64,000 nt of DNA, from assembly GCF_023343835.1 (NCBI RefSeq), contig NC_064433.1, positions 52,728,871 to 52,792,870 of the forward strand, written 5' to 3'. The notes under the pieces were generated by a model. That model did not search any database, was not told the DNA's origin, and saw only the letters and a list, made by a program, of their open reading frames with translations. Below are positions 38,061 to 49,702 of the stretch, piece after piece. This DNA comes from Lagopus muta (taxonomy: Eukaryota > Chordata > Aves > Galliformes > Phasianidae). The number at the start of each line of letters is the position of its first letter. Positions within the stretch are counted from its first letter, which is position 1. Both the position numbers and the translations under genes were made by a program.

Positions 38061-41000
38061 TGATACAGGTGACTCCTTCCTGGTGAACCAAAAGAGCATG
38101 GACCTACTCAACAAGTACACTGGGGGAGCACAGATGCTAGCTTCAGCTCTTCTGGTTGAGTCTCAGGACTGATGGGATGCTCTGTGAGGAAGAAGAAAAG
38201 GCAGGACAGCAGATACAGTTCAGTGCTGTGGAAAGGAAAGTGATAATGAGAGATAACAGCAGGATGGAAAAGGAAAAAGTACCCTGGACATGAAGTAGTG
38301 CAGGACTGAACAAGGCCTTCAGTTACAGGTGCAGAGAGAAAAGGCAACACTTCAGAGCTGTGCTCAAGAGACCAAGCTGCAGGGACAAAGGATAAGATTT
38401 CCACAGAGCTGCCTGGAATTCCCCATAGACAGATGTGCTGCTGGACACTTCCCAAGAACATTGCAAGACAAGCTCTGCCCCGAAGCCCATATGTTATGCC
38501 AAGAAGGATGGAAGCTTCCTTCACTTATCCCTCATGTTGCCCTGTTCCCCAGCTCGGTGTCTTTCCTTACGCAGCAGCAGTGAGGAGGTGCTCGCCTTAG
38601 AGTCTGGCAGAGGTCATCTCACTGAGTATCCAGCATTTCCCTGCACAGCAAAGAGCAATGGGCTTTGCACTAGTGGATGCTGTGTGGTGTGACCCACAAA
38701 ACCTTCTCAGTGGGGTCTGAGTGATGAGACAGGGCTGTTTCCACCCAGGGGCCTCACATCACCCTGGGGGGACAGCAGGGCCTGCGGCAAGGAGGCACCA
38801 AACAATGGCAGCCACTCCCTTTGGAGGCTGGGGAAAAAAAGGCCTTGGAGTGAAGAGTTAATTACAGGTATTGTGTTCCATTTCCTACAATTAGGAGCCC
38901 ATCTGTAGAGATTTTAATTAATGGAGATCTTATGGGGAGCCTCAGTTTGGCTGGAGGGTCTCAGTGGGTGCACTCTGTCTCCTCAGGTATTTTCTGTAGC
39001 TGTGCAGTCATTACCATTTGCCATTAGAGATGGTGTTAGATGGCAGTAAATGAGGAATGAACGATATAATACCTTTCATACAGAGCAGATGTATGTGTTT
39101 GCCTCTTCTTCTGACTCCCACCATCCTTCCCAAATTAATACAACTGCTGGCTACAAAAATCTCTTTCTTTTTTTTTTTAAGGGTGCATGAAGCCATTTTA
39201 GCTGAACGGAATGAAGAAGCTTCACCCTGTGTACTATCTCAAATATAAACAGACACAGGGTGGCTATTAAAAGGAATGATCTAAGTAAGTCCCTTTTCCA
39301 TCTAAACCATTTTCATTTCATTGTTTTTCTATGTGTCACAAGTAAGACTTACCAACATTTCTATAGATTCCTCCATTTTTTTCCAGCTTTCTTTATATAT
39401 AGTCCCTTCTCTGGATATGCTGTTTTTTTCTCAGTGTAGCCTACTGAGTGTCATCTAAAAGTGCCTCAAAACCAACATTCCCAGATGAAAGAAAAAACTT
39501 AAATCACATGTCTGGTACGTGCTTAAAATGCCCCAAAGCCTTGAGTTTGAGCAACCACGAGGACTGCACAGCACTGCCACCACTGCATAAACCACCAGGG
39601 ATCTTCTGGCTTCGGGGGGCTTTGCATGGAGCTGAACTCATTTATTTGCTCACAAACTAGCTGCATGGGTTCTCCTGGCCAACCCTACCTGCAAACCAAA
39701 GCACAAGCCAACTTGCATAGCCTGATCAGGCCAAGTGTGCACAGCTGACTCCAGAAACTGTTACTGGGCCCTTCCTATTAAATGCCACAGTGTGTGTTTG
39801 CCTGCAGCTGTATAATCCTGATCCCTCTCCTGCGGCTGAGCCTCAGCCATATGGATGGGGCTCCCACGGCCCTGGAGCCAGGACTGCCCAGTACTGCAAT
39901 CTGGAGACAACTGCACACGTGTCTGTAAGGGATGTGAGATGATCCTGTAGATATAACCTGAGTGGTGCTTTTACTCATATGGGAGTGCTTTGAATCTCCT
40001 GCTGCCTGAATATCACTTCAGTTCTTTCCATTTACAGAAACCATTTTTCATTCACTGTCTTTAATGAGACATTCAGCTCCACAACAATATCTAACTCATC
40101 AATCTTCTCCCTTCAAGAGCACTTACACTGATCTTCTATTTTATTATATACAGAGCTATACACACACAGACATATACATAATGTGTGTACACTGTAGGTT
40201 CTTCTGTTTTCATCTTTTTGTTCTTTGCTGTGTTTAAGACAAGTTTCTAACACTAGTACAATTACATGACTGTTGATTACCTTATTGATTTATTGTGCCC
40301 TGAATGATCTCTCCTCCTCTTTGCAGCTGCTTGAAATTTCCCAGTTGCTCTTGAAGCTCTGTTTTTTAATACATTTCTCTCAGGAAAAGTATTAACCAGC
40401 TTCTGTGTCGTGTCTTCTCCTGCTTGTTAGTTGCCTGATGAGATCTACCCACTCATACATATTTTTCTGGTGAAATACGCTCTGCAGAAGTAAAGTGTAT
40501 TTATCCTGACCTTCAGGGAGTCGATCTGACTCAAAGCTGAATTCTAACTAACCTCAGATTACCACTTAAGAGATTTTGCAATGTCTGCCCTCCTACCTAC
40601 GTCCACCAAGTTACTGAGAGCCCCAAGAGACAGCTCTGCTTCCTCTCTTGCTTGTGCCCTGTCAGCTCCCAAAGCAATCATTCCCAAATTTCCAAAGTCA
40701 AAAGCTTTACATACTGTCTATTCTCTGTCTGGCCTGGAACAAGCCACAGTTGCCTTTGCTACTCAGTCAAGTATTACTGAAAATGTGGTAGATAGACAAT
40801 ATGCTATGCAAAGCAGCAAGCCTTTGGGGGGTTTGAGGCATTGAGTAATGCAGCTTCTCCTGTGGGAGTGGTGCAGAAAAACAAACCAGCTGTCTGGATT
40901 GAAATCACGAGCAATTAACAGCAGTTTCAATTACCCAGAACAGAGCTTAATAAATATTTGCAAATTACACCCTACCTATTTTCACACGAACAGTGGAAGC

Positions 41001-42959
41001 CCTTGAGAGCTCAGATCAGAGGGACATTGGCGGAGGGAATTCTGAAGGTCAAGAATTCAGCAGATATTTCAAAATTCTCTTCTTAATTAGAAGAAGCAAA
41101 GTCTTCTTTGCTGTGTGCGGAGTCGGTCTGAGAGCTGCAGAGAGAAATGAAAGAGGATGATCAGAGAGAAATTCTGCCAGAGCTTCCTCTTCACAACGCA
41201 CACCACGGAAGGAATCCCAACGGGAGGAGATCCCACTCCTGCCCAGCCTTCAGAATCCAGCGGAGACACCGCAATTGCACTTACAATCAGAGCAAAAAGG
41301 ACCCATTCATACACGTCTTGTGAGAAGAGACTGTTCTGGAAATGAGTGTCACCGCATACCAAAAAGTTTCCTCTGGGCTGAGGGGATCTCAGTTTCCTTC
41401 TCAGAGCTGAAAGAAACTCAGGGTTCATAACTGCTGCCACGTTAAAGCATATCATGTCCTGATAGCTGCAGAGACAGAAACCCACCACAGATCATCTGAT
41501 AAAAATAGCTGAGATACACTGGGAATGGAATCCATCACCACTTCACTGAAGCCGCAGGAATCTCTTTCCATTGTAAACGCACTCCATACGACAGTGCCGG
41601 CTCTCTTAGGAGCGATAGTGAGACATAAATCACACTAACTCAGAACAGCACCCACCAAACAATGCAAAATGCCTATACAGTGAGGCTTGACTCCACATTC
41701 GGAGAAGCATGTCTGAAGTTGGAGCATCTAGGAGGGCGGCTGGAGATAAGAGCCAAGTCTCCCCAATGGTGGGGAGGTGAGCTCTGTAACTACAGACACA
41801 GATAGCCCCACACTCCAGTGTTTTGTTACTAGCTCATTCTGGGGAGATTATGTGCTCTCAGCACATCTAACAGCCGATGCGCAGGTAAAGGGAGTCCTAG
41901 TTTCTACAAGAGCATAGAAACAGATCTGTGGTACCTGCACAGCTACCTGTGTTTTTTCCAAAATCCTGCCGTGTACTCAAGCAAAGTTAAGCACTCTTGA
42001 GCATCTCAAGCATCCAAGTGTTTGCCCTGTGTACCTAAGTCCTTTGTGGATGACATACTAAATGCTCAGCAATGAAGGTGTTGTTCCACATGAGTAAAGA
42101 CAGCAGAATGACATTCAATGAAAGAAAGCTTTAGATTCACAAAGAAGGCCTGATTTCCACAGGAATCTAATCAAAGTCAGCTCCTCCACCGTGCATTTGC
42201 AAATTCCCATTGCAAGCCACTTCAGAGGAGAAATAATTTGGTTAAACCTGAGAGTGACAATGTTTTCTGTCATTCATTATTTAGAGACCATCTAAAACTG
42301 GATTCAGATCCTGAGGTTGGGTATGCAAATTCAAAAGTCTTGGCACATGAAACATCTCCTATGGCTTCATTTTTGTCACAACTTTCCACATATATTAATG
42401 AGGACAGAAGGAGGAGAGTGATTTCTCTTACGATGTGCTCTAATTGCCCACTTACTCAAAGGGACGTGCATACACATCCTAAAAACCCACCCAGAATTTT
42501 CTGCCAGTGGTGGTAAAATGTAAATTGAATAAAGGTTCATTGAGCCGTACCGCTGCAGTTTCAAAATTGCATTATTCTTTATCTGGATCCACGGGAACAC
42601 ACTTGATTAGGACTGTAAGCACATGACAAAATGCCTGACAGTACAGATGCTGCCTAGTCATAAACATAACATTCCAATCTTCCCCCATCCCCAATTGACA
42701 GACATCATTACTTCACGCAGTATTTCAAGGTATTGAGCATGAAACTGCAATAAATTTTTCAGATGCTACAGTCAAACATGCACTAAGGTAATCTTTCCCT
42801 TACTGGTTGATAGTTGGTTTTCTACATGGCTCAAGACTTCAGTCCTTAAAACAGGGTTTCACATGCCATCCCATTGCCAAACTGGATGCTCCAGCTGTCT
42901 CGCTTTACCAAAATTCTCAGCAGGCACCTAGCAGCAAAGTAAGCACCAACAGTCCCAGC
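38061..42959. other. Intergenic, no gene recognised
   Basis: This is a 4.9 kb stretch without a supported exon. An AT-rich, repeat-free block at about 38855-38940 has several TTAATTA-like cores. Confidence 0.45.
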
Positions 42960-43035
42960 CTCATAGAATTGCTGAATATCCCGAGGTGGAAGGGACCTGT
43001 AAGAATCATCGAATCCAACTCCTGGCCTCACACAG
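42960..43035 (-). repeat. Short CR1 remnant, 3' tip
   Basis: Reversed tip: TCATAGAATTGCTGAATATC, GGTGGAAGGGACCTGTAAG and ATCGAATCCAACTCCTGG. Confidence 0.75.
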
Positions 43036-43689
43036 CCTCCTCATGGCTCAGTTAGCCTCACCAGCATGCAATGCAGAGAAAAAGCCCGGTGAGCTCTGGA
43101 TGCTGAGGAAGAAGTCCAGCACCAAGAGCACGGCAGAAGAGCAGTCCTCTCCTCATTAAGTGCCAAAGCAGCACTCCCTGAAAGCACTTCAGAAGAAAAC
43201 TGTACTACTGTGTACCTAAAGTACCTGCAAAGCATCACTGCTTCCCCTTTTCTCGCCCCCTCAGAAAAGGCCTACGTATCAAAGGGCACAGTTACCAAGG
43301 TAGTCAAGACAAGGGATGCTAGTTCATACCGGATAAAAGGCACTTAAGAAGCACATATAGGACAAGTAATTAAAGGTCTTGCGATGACCACGTGAACTGG
43401 AGCCCTAGAAAGCAAAACAGACCTCAAGAAGATCCTCCCTCTCTGTAATTGCTGCCTGTAAATTGCTCTTTTATTAAATATTTATGGACATGCTTGCCGG
43501 CTACTCCCAGTCAGAACAACCACAGTTAACAGGATTATCTTCCTGTGCCAGATGCAAGTAGCAGAGATAAGAGAAATAGAGATAAGGATAACTCACCTGG
43601 TGCATGAGCTGCCTCTAACCGAAGGTCCTGGGGTGTGATCCTGCACGTGGGCTGTACTTAGGCATTTTGCAGCTCCTCTATAAGCATTC
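43036..43689. other. Intergenic, no gene recognised
   Basis: Nothing recognisable. Confidence 0.4.
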
Positions 43690-43975
43690 TGAAGTCACAG
43701 AATCGTTTCAATTGGAAGGGACCTTTGAAGGTCATTTGGTCCAACTCCCCTGCAATGCACAGGGACACCCACAGCTCCATGAGGGTGCTCAGAGCCCCTC
43801 CAGCCTGACCCTGGGTAAATCCAAGGATGGGGCATCCACCACCTCTCTGGACAACCCATGTCAGTGCTTCACTGCCCCTATCATAAAAACTTCTTCCTTA
43901 TATCCAATCTAAATTTCTTCCCTTTTAATTTGAAACCATTTCCCCTTATTCTATCCTAACAGACCTTGCTCAGTC
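43690..43975 (-). repeat. CR1 LINE fragment, 3' end, second subfamily
   Basis: Reversed tail GTCACAGAATCGTTTCAATTG, shown here only in part, then AAGGGACCTTTGAAGGTCAT and the ACAGGGACACCCACAGCTCC block. It is a close relative of the copy at 37635. Confidence 0.9.
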
Positions 43976-44869
43976 ATGGCATTTGCACTAAGAGCTGTCA
44001 TAAGCCCAGCAGTGTCAGCCTGAGGAGACACACCGCTTTCCTATATCTTTTCCTTCTTTTCTGCATCTTCTATCTCTCTGTTCTGCCTTGCATTTTGTAA
44101 ACATCATTGAAATGAACTTCTACTTGCATTTTTAAATTTAATATTGAGTCCAATTTGCATTTGAAACACACACAATTGCACTTCAGGAGCCTAGATCACT
44201 TGAACATCATCTCCTGTCTGGCAATAGGGGTATAATTACAATTATGTCTGCTAAAAATTTCCTCTGGGAAGAACCCAGAATTTTTTTTTCCATGTTTAAA
44301 TTTCTTTACTTTCTGAGAAACAAACTGCAGTAAACAATCAACCTGAAAGGTGAGACAGCGTATAAGAGGTGTTTTGTCTGTATGGTGTTGTAAGGCAGGA
44401 ATTCTTTCCCAAGCAACGCTTGTCTGTGGAAATAAGGAAACTGCACAAGGAAGAGAAAGAAGGTTCTTTCCGTCCTGCTCCTTCCATTCCAATCCGATCT
44501 AACCCAGCTCAAAACCAAACAGTGTGGCGATGCCAGTAGGGCAGCATGCTCCAAGACCACCAGAGCCATCTGCAACGTGGCCTGTCTTTCACCTACTGAA
44601 ATGCACCACTGCCGCCTCCCTGTGTTCACATCCATCAAGGCCACACCTTTGCTTCATACGCACCGCTGTGTCAGGCACCATTCTGCCAGAGCACCCTTCT
44701 GCTGCCCTTCGTCACACGGCAACAACGTGTAATGGGGTATCGGTGGAAAGGTTCAACCTCTACAGACGTATCACCAACGCCTCTCTTTGATGTCATGGAT
44801 CGGCACGAGAAAACAGGAGGCATTACTTTCGGAGCAGCCAAGCCGATGCGATAACTTTCCCCGACAGCA
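43976..44869. other. Intergenic, flank of the second CpG island
   Basis: No repeat or gene recognised. Minus-strand frames of 98 and 112 codons at 44196-44644 overlap each other and lack domains. Confidence 0.4.
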
Positions 44870-45180
44870 ACTTTAAAAGAAGAAAATCGGTTTCCCCGTC
44901 GGAAACGCCGCGGCCGCCCCTGTTGCCGTAGTGAACTCTGCCGCCTCTACGTCTCCCGCCTCCCCTGCAGCCAGCAGAATCGGAGCGGGCGACGCGGAAC
45001 GGCCGCTTCCTCATCCCGCCGCCCCTCCCCGGCCGCGGCAGCCCCGCGCCCGCCGCTCCAGCTCCCACAGCGCCATCTACAGAGCGGCGCGGCAAGAGCA
45101 GCCTGCGGTGCGCCGGCTCAGGCCGAGGGGCTGAGGGCAGCTCGCAGTGCCGCAGGCCCTTCCCAGCTCTAACGAGGCAC
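44870..45180. promoter_or_regulatory. Orphan CpG island, promoter-like
   Basis: About 300 bases packed with CpG, including GCGGCCGC, CCGCGGC and CGGCGCGGC-like strings, stand out sharply from AT-rich flanks. The island lies about 2 kb downstream of the likely CRY1 3' end and about 44 kb upstream of BTBD11. Minus-strand frame 44823-45095 (90 codons) crosses it but has no known domain. In human, as I recall, MTERF2 begins just downstream of CRY1, so this could correspond to its promoter, but no MTERF2-like coding exon is visible anywhere in the window. A noncoding-RNA promoter or enhancer is equally possible. Confidence 0.65.
45070..45079 (-). promoter_or_regulatory. CTCF-like or YY1-like core in the CpG island
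   Basis: On the minus strand, TAGATGGCGC fits the second half of the vertebrate CTCF consensus (YAGRKGGCRS). It also contains the ATGGCGC core used by YY1. The 5' half of the CTCF motif is poorly matched. Confidence 0.25.
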
Positions 45181-45649
45181 GCAAGAAGAAATCTTTACCT
45201 GTGGGAGGAAAGAAGATGGGATTTCGCTGCACTCCACCCCTTTCTCTGATGAACAGGGAGATGGCAAGTGTGTATTCCCGCTGTTAGGAGCTCCTGCCAC
45301 GAGAGGATTTCTAAGTTATGGGACGGTTTGTGTGAATGTTTCCCTTCATCAGAAACAGGTCACTGACATCCAATAAGCATCTTACATCGAGAAGCCCAGT
45401 TACAGAACTCCCTTTGCATTTTCTCCTCATTCTGAATTAAAGATTGCCCCCGTAGGGCCACCACAGCTCAAATGAGAGCAGACCTTTTGCAGGAGGCACC
45501 AGTGCTAGGAAAAGGCCCACCAAGGCCCTCAGAAAACACTCAGCCCCTTCAGACACCTGAATTGCCACTCATTTTTCATCACTCATCAGCTACAGTCATC
45601 CCTGCACGTGGGATTCTGTCCCAGGGTTTTGTTTCCAGCCAAGTCTGCT
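45181..45649. other. Intergenic, no gene recognised
   Basis: No repeat, exon or RNA gene identified. Confidence 0.4.
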
Positions 45650-45760
45650 AAGAAATCATACAATCACCAAGGTTGGAAAAGACCTCCAGGATCATCTAGC
45701 GCAATGAGCCCATCCACCTACCACCTGTATTTCCCCACAGATGGATATTATTGCGGCCCT
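45650..45760 (-). repeat. Short CR1 remnant, 3' tip
   Basis: Contains ATCATACAATCACCAAGGTT, GGAAAAGACCTCCAGGATCA and a CACCTACCACC-like continuation. It is diverged and truncated. Confidence 0.78.
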
Positions 45761-47189
45761 TAACGCTATTGGGCTTATAACTTTCTCAACAAACACAAGG
45801 GGGAGTAGTGGGAGAACACAACTGAAATGACATCACAAGTCTTCCTTTGGAAACCTACAGGCTTGTCTGCACCAACCAGAGGAACCCTTTTAAGCAATTA
45901 AAGAGGGGATGGATTTAAGTTACCATAGAAATGAACGCCTTAAAAAATTTTTACATGAAGAATGTGCAGACTGTTAGAGTGAAAGGTGATATTGAAGTGT
46001 TTTCTTACCTTAAGTTGCTCTGCAGGACCTTCTTCACCCCTACATTCAGAAAAGTGAGGTGGAGTATTTCACCTAAATTGCATGGTTTTCTTCTAGCAGA
46101 AGCCAACAGGAAAAGCCCAATGGCACCTTCTCTTGACAGAATAAGTCATTGCCTAAAACATTATCTTTAGGACTCTTTAGGACTATCATAGTCTTTTTTT
46201 TTTTTCCCTTCCACCCTAAGCAAACAGAAGAATTGTTTATTTTGCTCTGTATGTTACTAAGAAACCTCTTAATTCGACTTGGACTTGGCTGTGGAAAATA
46301 CTTAGCAAATGTTTCTCCATTCTATATTAAGATTTTTCTTTGAAGATCAAAAGATTTCTCTACTTCAAGAAAACACTATTTAATAGTAATTTTCATTTTG
46401 TTACGGTATCCCAATCAGTATGCAACTAGACTTACAGCATGAGTTAATATAATTTTGGTAAAATAAAAATTCAGTTACCATCTAATATCAATGAATAGCC
46501 AGCATCACAGCAACTTATTCTGCACCCAACACAGTATGTTGTCAACCCCTGACTCGAGTGTGAATTTTAAAACACACAAAAGTGCCCCATGACTATGAGT
46601 CAATCATGTGATATTAAGAGCAGATAATTAACTCCTTCCAGATGAGAAGGAATCTGTGCTTCCACTCAAGTAGTTAGTACAATTTACATGTAAATAAGTC
46701 AGCTAACTCACATTGCTTCTTCAGAGATCTTAATGGCCTAAGAAAACATTTAGGCCCAACTTCTTTGCACATTTTGGATGGATGAAGAGTATTCACTAAG
46801 TAGCTAATAAACCTGCTGCTTTTTGAGAAATCAGCATCCTCAAAAAGCAAGTTAGCTTCAGTGCAGGAAAGACTGCCAGGCTACCACATCAATTCCATTT
46901 ATAGCAAAAAAAAAAAAACAAACCAAACCCAAACTAGATTATGAAGAAACACCTAATGAATTTAATGATGAAAAACATCTGATGTTCAGAACACATACAT
47001 ACACAATTTCAACAAAAGCCCAAATTATTTGGATAGTGTTTTCCTTCAGTATCACTAAACTTGAGTTAAAGTCAATGTATTTTATTGTTCACAACTTCCA
47101 GATGAAGTCTAAAAATTGGACTTTACTCCTTTTTCCCCATTTTGCTTGAATATTTGTACTAGAGCAACACACACAAGGACATTTGTATC
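45761..47189. other. Intergenic between the CpG island and the CRY1 3' end
   Basis: AT-rich with several TTTATT strings (minus-strand AATAAA, for example at 47081-47086). Part of it could be an extended CRY1 3' UTR. No exon recognised. Confidence 0.4.
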
Positions 47190-47851
47190 CATACATACAG
47201 TTTTTCTTTTTTATTAACAATGTATGCCGTTACTGAACAAGGCAACTGCAAAATACAAGGACTGGACATATACATCAAAATTTTACAACCTGACAAAAAA
47301 TTGGCATATGACTTATATACAGGTGTGATTAATAAAGATTACAACTCTACTGTATTTGATTAAACACAGTGCTAATCACTTACGTTATGAAAATATGAAG
47401 TTGATCATATAGAAGTCAAATTCTGGAATCTAAAAATAATGGCAGTTTAAAAACTTCAAAGCTTTCTATGTCCATCCATTTTACAGAACATCACTACAGC
47501 TCTTCCTAATACCATATACATGAAAGGTTATCAAAAATATATCGATGGGTCTATGCTAATGATGAACGCCTGTATTTACATTAAGTTAGCAAATACTTCA
47601 CCAAATACTTTATATACAAAACTCAATTTGTCCTTTGTGAAAGAGTCATTAAAAAGTTAAAAACCATAGAAATGCCAGTTAGAAATAATGTGCTCCAAAA
47701 ATTGGACTTTACAACAACTGAGAACAATTGAAAATAATTTATGAAAAAGCATGTTATTTTATTACGAGTACTCCCACAACTCTTCAGTTCCAATACGGAG
47801 TAGCAGAGACTTTGTCCTGCATGTTAAGTGGTATCTCCTCTTCTAATAATG
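47190..47851 (-). other. CRY1: CRY1 noncoding terminal exon (3' UTR)
   Basis: The exon holding the stop codon is followed after only four bases by a good splice donor (GTAAGA at 49594-49589), so most of the 3' UTR should be a separate exon. The best acceptor to the left on the minus strand is a long pyrimidine tract ending TTGTAG, with AG at 47853-47852; the exon then begins CATTATTAGAAGAGG. A separate 3'-UTR exon is, as I recall, also the mammalian CRY1 arrangement. The acceptor is a strong prediction. The 3' boundary is set only by a polyadenylation signal and may be longer. Confidence 0.6.
47210..47215 (-). terminator. CRY1: Candidate CRY1 polyadenylation signal
   Basis: AATAAA on the minus strand, about 640 nt into the predicted terminal exon. 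Another lies at 47758-47763, only about 90 nt into the exon, and a third at 47081-47086, so alternative 3' ends are possible. Confidence 0.45.
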
Positions 47852-49594
47852 CTACAAGAGAAAAAGAAACATTCTTCAGCAGTTTGTCACGCAGGCTTTG
47901 AAGAAGGTAGAAACAGTTCAAGGAAGCGATACTGTTCCCCTCTTCTCAGTGCAGTAAGCTCTGTCCCCCCCCATAGTAGCTCAAATACTCATTTCTTTCT
48001 TTTTAGAGACCATGGAATAAAAAACTCAATCTCAAATTCTGTATTTTAATACTGTTCTGAATGTCAACATCTTTTTACCAGCACTGCTTTTCAGAATTTC
48101 CTGGCTGGTTTTTGTATTTTACTGTGATGTTCTTTTCCAGAATGCTTTCAATGCCCATACCAAAAGCAGTCTCCTCTGCCAAACTAGATAACCCTCCAGC
48201 CCGTCTCTCAATGGAAAAGCAGCTCGGATGGGAACCAAGCATTCGCTCTAAAGGCGTTTCTATACAGACATGAGCACCTAGGCAATGCTGCAACACTAAC
48301 CATGATGCTGAATTAATGTGCACATACTAAGGATTAGATGTCTACTGAAACATGGACTCTGGAGTTGCATTCCACTCAGGCCCATCAGAATACCAAAATA
48401 CGGTTTGAGAACACAGCAGTGCAGTTTACAGGCCTTCATGTACATGCCAAAATATCAGCCTGATCAGACTCTGGTTTTCATCTTCTTCCAGAAAGAAGTG
48501 GCAGGCAGTATGAAAGCACTGTTCTTCACTGAATCAAATCAGCGCAATGCAATTGTTCATAATGCACTGCAATGACTTTGTCAAAGTGCTGACACCACGT
48601 AACAAGCAAAATTAGATCTTCCTGTCAAAACCAAATGAAGTAGATTGAATTTCTCTTTTTATCTCCAGAGATGCTGACTGCATTTTCTATGCTTGCTGCA
48701 TGGAATTCCTATCTTCCAAATCCACCACAGCCTAACACGTTTATGTTTCAATCCTTATTCTTCAAACACTGTAACAACCAAATCTTAAACCTCTTTTCTG
48801 AAAGTTAAGGATGCGATGACATGTCCACCACCTTTCATCTATACAGTCTCTCCTACCATCTAAACTTGTCCACTTTTCCTGCAGATAGCCTTTTACTCTT
48901 TGCCTTCTCTTCTAATTGCTCTTTAACATGTCTTACAGAGTATCTCCCTTGTTCCTTTCAATTCACACTCACTGGGAGAAAGGATTTTACATCTTTGGTC
49001 TGCTCTCCTTTCTCCATACCATTAACTGTACCCAAAACACAAAATCCAGTTAACTTCTCTATGTTGATGATTGCACAAAAATCCAACTCTTCCCCCAGTG
49101 TCTGCTTCTTTCTACACACTTTCACATCTATTTGTATGTATCTAGGAACGTCTTCCTCAGATTCAAGTACTTTTCATCACAGTTCTTTTTGACAAACTAC
49201 CAATCTGAGCATCGTGCCCAGGTTGCAGACCAATGGAAAACACTCAAGACATCAAATCTTTTTCATCCCTAGGTCTTTTCATTCAATAATTACAACAGTG
49301 TTTTACACTCTTTGTGATGTCTCTCTCAGATCTGCTCTCCTTAGCCCATTTGCACATCTAGGACTAATCCAGGCTCTGAGATTTTCCTTGTAGGCTGTGT
49401 TACTCTTCTGATTCATGTTAGAAGCTGCTGGCACAATTTAAGGCGAGATGCAGGAGGAGCAGAAAGTAACTGAAGCTATATAAGCATCTCTGCTAATGTG
49501 TCTGAAACCAGTTTAACAATCTTCCTTTCCTTAACACCTCAAATAAGTGTCCAATAGCCACTGTTTTTTTCCCATAAGTATTCTCAGTTCTTAC
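47852..49594 (-). other. CRY1: CRY1 intron 13
   Basis: Donor GTAAGA directly after the stop-codon exon and a strong acceptor before the 3'-UTR exon. The intron is pyrimidine-rich on the plus strand around 48820-49180, with no repeat recognised. Confidence 0.55.
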
Positions 49595-49598
49595 CAGT

Positions 49599-49702
49599 TT
49601 AATTTGTGCTCTGCCGCTGGACTTTTGGCCCAACACTTTGAGTTTCTTCTTCTGGATTTGGCCGTTTCCCAGCGCTAATGCCAGTACCAAGAGATGCTCT
49701 TC
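49599..49702 (-). CDS. CRY1: CRY1 coding exon 13 with stop (residues 588-621)
   Basis: Encodes [19 protein letters not shown] and [14 protein letters not shown] followed by TAA at 49601-49599. The basic KRPNP...PKVQR pattern resembles the nuclear-localisation signal of the CRY1 tail. Four bases after the stop a GTAAGA donor begins, so the exon probably ends at 49595 and the 3' UTR lies in a further exon. Confidence 0.96.

Noticed and set aside
44823-45095. 90-codon minus-strand frame in the second CpG island as a protein start
   Set aside because: Arg/Gly-rich composition is typical of translated CpG islands. No similarity to MTERF2 or any other family was recognised.
40000-45200. MTERF2 coding exon downstream of CRY1
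   Set aside because: The family is encoded mainly by one long coding exon. No minus- or plus-strand frame of suitable length or with mTERF-like repeats exists in the window.
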